From Omphiscola glabra (taxonomy: Eukaryota > Mollusca > Gastropoda > Lymnaeidae): a DNA stretch of 64,000 bases. Where the stretch lies: NCBI GenBank assembly GCA_964017045.1, contig OZ024808.1, forward strand, positions 31,588,013 to 31,652,012, written 5' to 3'. Positions 55,788 to 64,000 of this stretch are shown one piece after another (position 1 is the first letter of the stretch; the number at the start of each line of letters is the position of its first letter). Position numbers and translations under genes: made by a program. The notes under the pieces are model-generated. The model did no database searches, was not told the DNA's origin, and saw nothing but the letters and a program-made list of their open reading frames with translations.

Positions 55788-57666
55788 GAAATATTACATT
55801 CATTGGAAAGGGCCGAGCTATTGCTCTTTTATGGCCCCGGAAAAGTAAGGTACAGGCCTGCCTCATCTGCTGGGCAGTCCCGTAGATCAGATTCTCGACA
55901 TGGTTGGCTGGGAGTACCCCAGTCACGCCAGTCGCCAGCGTTGAGCACTCGGCTAGCAGGTGCTCAATTGTCTCCGGTGCCTGACCACAATGGCGGCAGC
56001 TCGGGTCCCGCAATGGATGTAATCTATTTAAATAGCTGCGGGTAGGGCAATGCTCTGTTCTCATTTGAGTGATGAGACTCTGGTGGTGGCGTTTAAGATT
56101 CCACCACTCATCGCATTTGCGGTTGTTTTTAGGCATGTTCCGGTAAAGCTTACGGGCCGTGTTCCCCTGTTCCCATTCTTTTAACCACTCCTCGTGGCAG
56201 AGGTCCTTGATCGAGGCTTGAGCCCCCAGTTGGGTCATTGGCCGGTTAGGTTGAGGCTGGGAAGAGCCTTGCCTCGCAAGACAGTCGGCTCTGTCTTGTG
56301 GTGGAATCCCCACATGTCCTGGGATCCATTGAAGGGTCACTTTGCCTCCGTGTGACTGTATGTCTCGCACGAGTTCCATTATTGCGTTCACCATTTTCGT
56401 GTTCATAGAGCTCCTTTTCACAATTTCCAGAGCACATTGTGAACACTACGATGGGTGGAAGTGGTTTGCGTCTGGCTAGTCTGCGGCGCACTTGTTTCAA
56501 GCCCATCAATATAGCCTCTATCTCTGCATCGGTTGCAGTGCTATTTGTGCCACTTGGGCCTGAAATCTCCTCAGCTGGATGTATCCCCTTAGGATACTGG
56601 ATGAGTGCACCGTAACCCGCCCGCTTTTCGCTGGCGAGATAGGAGCCGTCTGTGAAGACTTGTACCATGTCGTCTCCAAAGGCCTCAATTGTCTCTAGTG
56701 CGGCTCCCTTTTGCTCATTTTGGGGGCTCGACTTAGTAACTGCTGTGTGTGACAGTGTCAGACGAACATCAGGTGGTTCGCTGCTATCCTGTGGTGATCT
56801 CTCCTGGATCAGGCGTATTTTCTCCCTGTTTTCTGGTAAAGGGTGCTTTTCCTCGAGTGCATAGACCGCATCCATGAAGGAGGGTCTCTTAAGCCTTGTC
56901 CTCTTTACCCAACGGTCTTGGAGTTGAAAACAGGGTTCCGTCTTTTCCATTCGACGGTAGCGTTCAACGGTCGTTAGGATAGCCTTGTCCCTCCTGATGT
57001 GTAGTTTTTCTATGTCTGAAATAATTTCCACAGCAGCCGTGGGTGTGGTACGTAACGCCCCGCATACAAATCTTAGAGCTAGATTTTGTATCCGATCCAG
57101 GCTCTCTAGAGCCGTACGGCTTGCGAAAGCCTGAACCGGGAGGCTGTAGTCAATGGCACCTCTTACACTCCCGAGATAGAGAGCTCTCAGGAGTCTTGCA
57201 TCAGCTCCCCAGGTAGTGCTGGCAAGTTTTTTGACCAGGCTGAGTTTCGACGTGGCTCGAGCGCCGAGTTCCCGTACATGGTTATGTAACTGGAGTTTCT
57301 GGTCCAGCTTAATTCCCAGATACGTGGGTGATTTGTCCCATTTTAGTGACTTCCCGCAGATATGAAGATCAATTTCTTCTTTGAGCACTTTCCTACCGTT
57401 TGTGAACAATGTGTATACGGTCTTCTCCGCATTCACCACCAATCTCCATTTCCGAGCATAGGCCTGTATCTGTGTGAGGTCTTTTTGCAGCCGGCTCTGC
57501 AACTGCTGGATGGATTTGCCAGAGCTCCAGATTGCTAAATCATCCGCGAACATTGTGTTCTTCGTTACCAAATGTGACTGCAGGTCATGCACGTACGCCA
57601 GGAACAAGGTGCAGCTCAAGGCCGACCCCTGTGGGAGCCCGTCCTCGAGTGCACGCATGTTCGAAA
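55788..57666 (-). mobile_element. I-type LINE, 5'-truncated, RT plus RNase H
   Basis: The minus strand opens inside the RT domain (LPQGSALSCTLFLAYVHDL, TMFADDLAIWSS, SPTYLGIKLDQKL), continues through DYSLPVQAFASRTALESLDR, and enters an RNase H domain: VQVFTDGSYLASEKRAGYGA with the first Asp, and TDAEIEAILMGLKQ with the Glu. After IVVFT a frameshift and small deletion remove the expected third Asp (FTDS), and the frame continues MNTKMVNAIMELVRDI, TLQWIPGHVGIPPQDRADCL. A zinc-knuckle-like CRHCGQAPETIEHLLAEC follows. RT plus RNase H points to the I group (Nimbus-like in snails). A perfect 12-bp target duplication (CCTTCTCACACT, 55776-55787 and 57667-57678) bounds it. It lies in an intron of the IgSF gene. 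Confidence 0.92.
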
Positions 57667-57678
57667 CCTTCTCACACT

Positions 57679-58065
57679 CTATTTTTCTCTCTCTCTCTCT
57701 TTCAATCACATTCTGTCTCCAACTACCTATCTCTCTGAATCGCATAATATCTTGCTCCTACTTCCTCCCTTCCATTATCTCTCTCCCAAAACTTCTCTCT
57801 CTCACGGTTTTTCTCTCCCACCATCTATCTTTTTTATCCCACTCTCTCTACTACTAATTCTCTATTGATCCCTCTCAAAAAGCTATCTATATCTATATAG
57901 GTCTCTCTTTTTCTTCCTCTTTCTCTCCCCTAGTCTCTATCTTACTCTCTATTTCCCCCTCTCTTTCTAGTCCTATATTACTTTCTTGTTCCTCATCTCT
58001 CTTTCCCACTCCCTCCTGCTCTCTCTATCTCCAACTTTTTCTTCTCTCTTTCTCAATAGAATATC
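57679..58065. repeat. CT-rich degenerate microsatellite, right part
   Basis: Continuation of the tract at 55550-55775. Confidence 0.9.
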
Positions 58066-58377
58066 ATTCCTCTAAAGTAAGGTATTACAGTAGCAATGAA
58101 ACTTTTAAAAAAAAATATGTCCACCAAATTATCAAGGGAAGTAACACCTCTAAAAAAAGAAAGCATTGGATCACATTAAACTTTTAAATTTTCTGTAAAT
58201 TTGAGTGAACTAAGTAGTCAAGTACACAAACAAACAACAACAAAAAATATTTTTCACATATTTTAAGATCATTGGTACTTCTTGTCTATTAAATTATTAT
58301 TTATAAACTTGTAATAATTCTTTTTTTAGCTTCTTTATTTTCTAATGTGCCCCCTCAGGGGAGAAAACCACTTTTAC

Positions 58378-58502
58378 CTGCATGTTTCTTTAGTTATTTC
58401 CTTGTCATCGGTCTGTTTGTGAGGTGGGATATTTATGTGAATGTAATCTGGGGGGAAGGGACCAGTCTGGTTTGATGGCCTCACATATACGTGGAAGTAT
58501 TC
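58378..58502 (-). CDS. IgSF gene exon: end of first Ig domain and linker
   Basis: Acceptor TTCTTCTCTAG and donor TGCAG|GTAAAAG bound 125 nt. The frame reads EYFHVYVRPSNQTGPFPPDY, then IHINIPPHKQTDDKEITKETC. EYFHVYV is a G-strand-like stretch and the proline-rich part a linker. Phase 0 in, split Ser (AG plus T) out. Confidence 0.8.
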
Positions 58503-58539
58503 CTAGAGAAGAAAAGTCAGAATAACAAAACATTCAAAT

Positions 58540-58835
58540 ATTCCTAAATTAGAAATCATAAAATAGTATTAAAAAAAGAAATTATAAAATATATCTAGAT
58601 CAGAAATCAAGAACTATTTCTTAAAAAGAATAATGAAATATTTTTTATTACAAAATAAATCATGAAATATTAATATGAAATATATCACTGAAATAGTTCT
58701 TACAGAAGTAATCAGGAAATATTTCTAGCTAACAAATCATGAAACATTCTTACAGAAGTAATCAGGAAATATTTCTAGCTAACAAATCATGAAACATTCT
58801 TAGAGAAGTAATCAGGAAATATTTCTAGAAAAATA
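58540..58835. repeat. AGTAATCAGGAAATATTTCTAG repeat
   Basis: Three near-identical copies of a unit of about 60 bp at 58700-58830 and older diverged ones to the left. Confidence 0.85.
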
Positions 58836-58859
58836 GATTGTTGAGCTGTTTATTGCATT

Positions 58860-59195
58860 AATATTCCCGGGAATGTGAGGTGTCTTGACGATTTGGAAAC
58901 GTTGGCCACCGGACTCCCTCAACGTTAACCCGGGAAACACGACCACCACTGCGTGTCCAGCGTGAGCAGACTAAAGCATGCATGGTACCTGCCGGAATTA
59001 AACAGTTCCCACAGGACTGCCAGCTGTGATGTTTTCACAGTTGGAGGAAAAGGCAGAGACAGGGTTGGGATCATGATTAAAAATTGCCGTTAAAGGATAT
59101 GAGGCGAGAGGCTCAGGTGGAAGTCTCTGGCCGATGATTCTAGATATGCAGCCCTGAGAAAGCTGATCTTAGGCAACCGTTTCGTTCCAGTTATT
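58860..59195. other. Unassigned GC-richer insert
   Basis: More GC-rich than the neighbours and probably part of the element that follows (59196-59470), but no frame or ends recognised. Confidence 0.35.
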
Positions 59196-59470
59196 TCACA
59201 CATTTTTGCACAGTGTCGGACTGACCGGGTGTCCTTGGGTTGGGGCGGCCTCCAGCAGAATTTTGATCGAGCGGACTAGGGTGGGGGCCGTCCTGGCAAA
59301 GGGACATCTCCAACGTGCCGTTTTGCGCCCGATTTTCGGGCTTAGAGGAGGGGTTTTGGGGAGGGCATAACGAGCAATAGCTCGACGGCCCGCTGACGCC
59401 ATTTAGGGGGGTGCTTTGGGGAGGGCATAACGAGGAACAGCTCGACGGCCCGCTGACGCCATTTCCTAAT
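59196..59470 (-). mobile_element. Repeat element with MASAGRR frame, second copy
   Basis: The minus strand reads MASAGRRAIARYALPKTPPL from 59402. The start segment is duplicated in tandem (59402 and 59463), each with GCGTCAGCGGGCCGTCGAGC. Related to 26035-26394. Located in an intron of the IgSF gene. Confidence 0.55.
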
Positions 59471-59639
59471 GTGACATTGCATTTATAATATAATCCTAGT
59501 TAGCTGCTGAGTTATTTTTATTCAAAGATTATTTGTTATACAATGCTTACAAATCAAATTAATTTTTAAAAATCCATAAGTGTGGAATATTGACCTTAAA
59601 TTATTAGGATTTGGATCATAGAAATTATTTAATTCTATT

Positions 59640-59762
59640 ACTGTATATGACTGTTTAGATGTCTTGTCTTCCACAGTATGACTATTTAATGGTCTTGTCT
59701 TCCATATTATGACTATTTAAAGGTCTTCCATAATATGACTATGTTCAGTGTCCTTGGTTTAA
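59640..59762. repeat. About 39-bp ATGACTATTTAATGGTCTTG repeat
   Basis: Three diverged copies, ending beside the donor of the exon at 59782. Confidence 0.8.
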
Positions 59763-59781
59763 TAGAAGATCTTGTACTTAC

Positions 59782-59905
59782 ACTAATGAAGGATATAACA
59801 CTGCCTTCCATCATTTTATAAGATGACATCATGATGATACCACTCTTCATTCGCTCAGACATCTTCATTCTTATGGTTGCCTCTGATGAATTGGCATCAA
59901 CTTTA
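59782..59905 (-). CDS. IgSF gene exon: first Ig domain, C-terminal half
   Basis: Acceptor ATATTTCTAG and donor AGT|GTAAGTAC. The frame reads KVDANSSEATIRMKMSERMK, SGIIMMSSYKMMEGSVISFI. The stretch SGIIMMSSYK lies where an Ig F strand normally has G-Y-C, so the second domain cysteine is replaced by Met. Entry completes a Ser codon with the exon at 62075. Exit phase 0. Confidence 0.8.
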
Positions 59906-59924
59906 CTAGAAATATACATAGAGA

Positions 59925-60098
59925 AATAGGAGAAATGTTTAGACTACATAAATAGGAGATTTGTTTTGACAAAAAAATTGTAGATGTGTTTAGATTGAAT
60001 AAAAAGTAGATGTGTTTAGACTACATAAATAGGAGATTTGTTTTGATATAAAAATAGTGGATGTGTTTAGATTAAATAAAAAGGTGATGTGTTTATAG
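59925..60098. repeat. About 76-bp repeat, two to three copies
   Basis: Contains AGACTACATAAATAGGAGAT and TAGATGTGTTTAGATT. Confidence 0.85.
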
Positions 60099-60099
60099 A

Positions 60100-60840
60100 A
60101 AAAGACAAAACAAAAGTTTTTAAAATTTACATTAAAGAACATAAGTTTTATACCAGTCCCCTAGAGATTGATAATAAAAAGATTGTTAAAAAAACCAATC
60201 CTTTCAATTTAATACAATAAAATAGATATTGACACAGTTCATAAAACAAAGTTAATACTAACACAAGTAATAAAGAATTCTAAACAAGCCAATACAAATT
60301 TAAAAAAGTATTTATAGAAAAGAACATCTAAGAATCCGAACAATAATTGCATTTTTTGTTGTTGAAATCTACACTATCGAATCACATAATAAGGTATTTA
60401 ATTATTTAATATTTAAATGTATAGTGCGATTGCGGCTAAAATTGTAAAGAAACAGAAATAAGAATTTTGCCGAAAATGTATAACGTAAATATAATAATTT
60501 TAGATCAACTGCACCAGGATACAAGCTGTCATGACCAAGACGGTTAATAATTTATTAGTCAAAATGTAAATTGATGCAAAGCTTGTTCAGTGGGGACCTA
60601 CACAATAGATAGAGATACACTTACAACGAAATACCAAATCTTCTGAAACAACTCAATATAAGACAAAGTAATCTGGGCATCCTTTTTGCACAAAACTCCA
60701 TATACCAAAGAGGAAATTGTTAGATTCATTTTTAGATTCTTCATCTTAGCAAATCAAGTTTATAGAATATTCCAGTCAACGCCGAACAAAAGCTATTCAT
60801 GAAACACATCATTCAGAGACCTCATAGTGGTGACAATAAA
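60100..60840. other. Unassigned AT-rich intron sequence
   Basis: Nothing recognised. Confidence 0.5.
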
Positions 60841-60844
60841 AAGT

Positions 60845-61968
60845 AGCTCTGGATTTCTTTGCAAGTACTGGACAAATAAAATATTAACCATCCTAACAAG
60901 TTCTGGACAAGAAAAATTTGGCCATCTTTAAAAGTAGACACATAAAACATTGGCCAACTTATCGTGTAATTGACAAGAAAAACTTTAGCCATCTTAACAA
61001 GCACTAGACAATTAAAACATTGGCAATCGTTAAAAGTAATAGACAAGAAAAACATTGGGCATCTTAACTAGTAGTAGACAAGTAAAACGTTGGCCATTTT
61101 AACATGAACTGGAAAAGTTAAACATTGGACATCGTTTATAGCACTAAACAAGTACTGGACAAGTAAATCATTTCACATCTTTACTAGTACTAGACAAGTA
61201 AAACGTTTGTCATCTTAACAAGTACTGGACAAGTAAAACATTTAACAAGTACTGGACACGCTTAACATTTATTAGACAATTAAAACTTTGGTTTGTCATC
61301 TTAACAAGTACTGGACAAGTTAAACATTGGTCATCTTAACAAGTACTGGACAAGTTAAACATTGGTCATCTTAACAAGTACTGGACAAGTTAAACATTGG
61401 TCATCTTAACAAGTACTAGACAAGTTAAACATTGGTCATCTTAACAAGTACTGGACAAGTTAAACATTGTTTATCTTAACAAGTACTGGACAAGTTAAAC
61501 ATTGGTCATCTTAACAAGTACTAGACAAGTTAAACATTGGTCATCTTAACAAGTACTAGACAAGTTAAACATTGGTCATCTTAACAAGTACTAGACAAGT
61601 TAAAGATTGGTCATCTTAACAAGTACTAGACAAGTTAAACTTTGGTCATCTTAACAAGTACTAGACAAGTTAAACATTGGTCATCTTAACAAGTACTAGA
61701 CAAGTTAAACATTGGTCATCTTAACAAGTACTAGACAAGTTAAACATTGGTCATCTTAACAAGTACTAGACAAGTTAAACATTGGTCATCTTGACAAAAG
61801 CTGGACAAGTAAAACATTGGCCATCTTAACTTTTACTTGACAAATAAAACATCGGACATCTTAACAAGTTCTGGACAAGTAAAATGTTGGCCATCTTAAC
61901 AGTTACTTGACAAATAAAACATCGGACATCTTAACAAGTGCTGGACACGCAAAACATTGGCCATTGAG
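60845..61968. repeat. 35-bp minisatellite, about 32 copies
   Basis: The unit is AACAAGTACTAGACAAGTTA plus AACATTGGTCATCTT. Centre (61290-61790) nearly uniform, edges diverged, the usual pattern of homogenisation from the middle. In an IgSF intron. Confidence 0.95.
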
Positions 61969-62074
61969 TCATGAATCGTCATCCTTGTCCAAACACCGGT
62001 AAATGTTAATATATTAAAGAATTAAAAATGTCCCATTTCATCATCACTTCACAGATGCAACAGTTAGAGCTTAC

Positions 62075-62217
62075 CTGTTCAGAAACTCGACCGACTTATT
62101 AACGTAATCTGCCAGAAATCTCATCTCAAATTCTCCGGTCTTAAAGTCCACAAGACTTAAGATCACATCCGTTTGTATCTGGTTTCCATCTCGATTTTCT
62201 GGTCGTTTAGTTCTCAT
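62075..62217 (-). CDS. IgSF gene exon: first Ig domain, N-terminal part
   Basis: Acceptor CTTGTATTCATAG and donor AACAG|GTAAGC bound 143 nt. The frame reads MRTKRPENRDGNQIQTDVIL then SLVDFKTGEFEMRFLADYVN, KSVEFLN. No cysteine is present, so the B-strand Cys must lie upstream or be absent. The exon ends with AG of a split Ser. The gene's signal peptide and start lie above 62217, not found before the window's edge. Confidence 0.78.
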
Positions 62218-62299
62218 CTATGAATACAAGAAAAGAAAATAGGTTCATTTTGTAGTGTCACATTATTTTTTCTTGGCACATGTCAGCTTTGGAAACACG

Positions 62300-63348
62300 A
62301 TATTATGGGAGTACAAATACAAATGTCAGAATTACAATAAGATACTATGGGAATACAAATACAAATGTCAGAATGACAATAAGATACTACGGGAATACAA
62401 ATACAAATTTCAGAATGACAATAAGATACTATGGGAATACAAATCCAAATTTAAATGTCAGAATAATAATAAGAATAATAAAGTTCATTTGAAAAATCAC
62501 GCTTCATCCCCAAAGGCTCGAAGCGCGGTACAAAAACAAAGCTGGGAGATAATAACTAGAATGATAAGATACTACTGAAATACACATACAAATGTCACAA
62601 TGACAATAAGATACTACTGAAATACACATACAAATGTCACAATGACAATAAGATACTACTGAAATACACATACAAATGTCACAATGACAATAAGATACTA
62701 CTGAAATACACATACAAATGTCACAATGACAATAAGATACTACTGAAATACACATACAAATGTCACAATGACAATAAGATACTACGGGAATACACATACA
62801 AATGTCACAATGACAATAAGATACTACGGGAATACACATACAAATGTCACAATGACAATAAGATATTACTGAAATACACATACAAATGTCACAATGACAA
62901 TAAGATACTACTGAAATACACATACAAATGTCACAATGACAATAAGATACTACTGAAATACACATACAAATGTCACAATGACAATAAGATACTACTGAAA
63001 TACACATACAAATGTCACAATAACAATAAGATACTACTGAAATACACATACAAATGTCACAATGACAATAAGATACTACTGAAATACACATACAAATGTC
63101 ACAATGACAATAAGATACTACGGGAATACACATACAAATGTCACAATGACAATAAGATATTACGGGACTACACATACAAATGTCACAATGACAATAAGAT
63201 ATTACTGAAATACACATACAAATGTCATAATGACAATAAGATATTACGGGACTACACATACAAATGTCAGAATGACAATAAGATATTACTGAAATACACA
63301 TACAAATGTCACAATGACAATAAGATATTACGGGACTACAAATAATAT
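62300..63348. repeat. 42-bp minisatellite, about 23 copies
   Basis: Unit ATACACATACAAATGTCACA, ATGACAATAAGATACTACTG, AA. A left block (62300-62470) is diverged. At 62470-62560 a foreign stretch with CAAAGGCTCGAAGCGCGGTA interrupts the array. The right block is highly uniform and gives a 285-codon minus-strand frame that is not a gene. Confidence 0.95.
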
Positions 63349-63504
63349 CAAATGCGTTCATGCTAAAATAAATTTGTTGATGAGATTGAAAATGTAGAAT
63401 ATATTGTTACCCAAAATGTGTATTGCACTTTCTTAATTACATTAAAATGTCTGCTTCTTGCACCAAGATGTGTACTTATTACATAAAGATGTCTACTCTA
63501 TTCT

Positions 63505-64000
63505 TTGTTTTTCTCAGCGACATAAATGTACACTTTGTCTCAGTGACGTATGTGTTCACCTTGCCTTAGTGAACTGTATGACAACTTAGTCTAGGTGACA
63601 TTAGTGTACACATTGACTCAGTGATGTACATGTACATCTGGCCTCAGTGACATATACGTACACATTGACTCAGTGATGTTCATGTACACCTGGACTCAGT
63701 GCCGCATATAAACACGTTGTCCCAGAGACGTACATGTACACGTTGTGTCAGTGATGTACATGGGTTAGGGTTAGGTACACATCGTCTCAATAACCTTTAT
63801 GTACCCCTTATCTCAGCGACATACATGTTCTCCTTTCCTTAGTGACGTACATATACACATGGCCACAGTGACGTACGTGCACACTTTGTCTTAGTGACGT
63901 AAATGTTCACCTAGTTTCAGGGATGTACATATACATTCACTTTGTCTCAGTGATGTCCATGTATACCTGGGCTTAGTGACGTATATAAACACCTTGTCTC
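63505..64000. repeat. 26-bp minisatellite, runs off the window
   Basis: Diverged copies of TCAGTGACGTACATGTACAC plus ATTGTC. A telomere-like GGGTTAGGGTTAGG sits inside at about 63760. Confidence 0.9.

Noticed and set aside
26022..55803. Shared 16-mer ACTGAAATATTACATT at 26022 and 55785
   Set aside because: At 26022 it is part of the 57-bp satellite, at 55785 it spans the LINE end and its target; coincidence.
62504..63361. 285-codon minus-strand frame
   Set aside because: Translation of the 42-bp satellite.

Overview
The window is eukaryotic and non-coding-rich. Coding sequence comes as short exons with GT/AG boundaries, separated by kilobase introns and embedded in minisatellites and decayed transposons. 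A gastropod mollusc, probably a freshwater snail, fits best. The reasons are immunoglobulin-domain (IgSF) and PAN plus C-type lectin genes of the kind expanded in snail immunity, a SPIN-family hAT element (from memory, a family also reported from the pond snail Lymnaea), and molluscan-looking RTE, I-type and Penelope-like retroelements. The species call is inference.

Three host genes are supported, all on the minus strand. (1) Six exons between 62217 and 50701 join in phase into about 327 residues of a secreted-type IgSF protein: a degenerate Ig domain, two Ig domains with cysteines, a stop codon and an AATAAA signal. Its 5' end lies beyond the window. (2) Three exons (33492-33336, 28805-28656, 26928-26526) join in phase into a PAN/apple-like domain followed by a C-type lectin domain. 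The signal-peptide exon was not found. (3) At the left, a TATA box and signal-peptide exon (7179-7084) and a coiled-coil exon (3331-3248) have compatible phases and may be the start of a third secreted protein.

Most of the rest is tandem repeat: more than 30 arrays with units of 14 to 57 bp. When the unit is a multiple of 3, or free of stops in several frames, the array gives long open frames on one or both strands. These are not treated as genes. Several arrays show higher-order structure, and several are interrupted by transposon insertions.

Mobile elements include a SPIN copy with a perfect 8-bp target duplication, a 187-bp hAT MITE with a perfect 8-bp duplication, a pogo-like MITE flanked by TA, a 3.5-kb hAT element with decayed transposase, two relics of a second (ZBED/Buster-like) hAT transposase, a 5'-truncated I-type LINE with a 12-bp duplication, RTE-type LINE fragments (one internally inverted), four LINE 3' tails with GAA-rich ends, and a Penelope-like fragment with a GIY-YIG domain.

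The most unusual feature is at 37650-39812. About 60 tandem copies of a 36-bp unit encode, on the minus strand, the hAT C-terminal motif LAECGFSAISDL. The transposase reading frame continues out of the array into an intact C-terminus. A paralogous relic at 15.1-16.0 kb carries the motif only once, so the array grew out of a transposase exon. Two segmental duplications (7.8-11.2 kb with 16.4-18.6 kb, and 13.4-16.1 kb with 34.4-40.8 kb) complete the layout.
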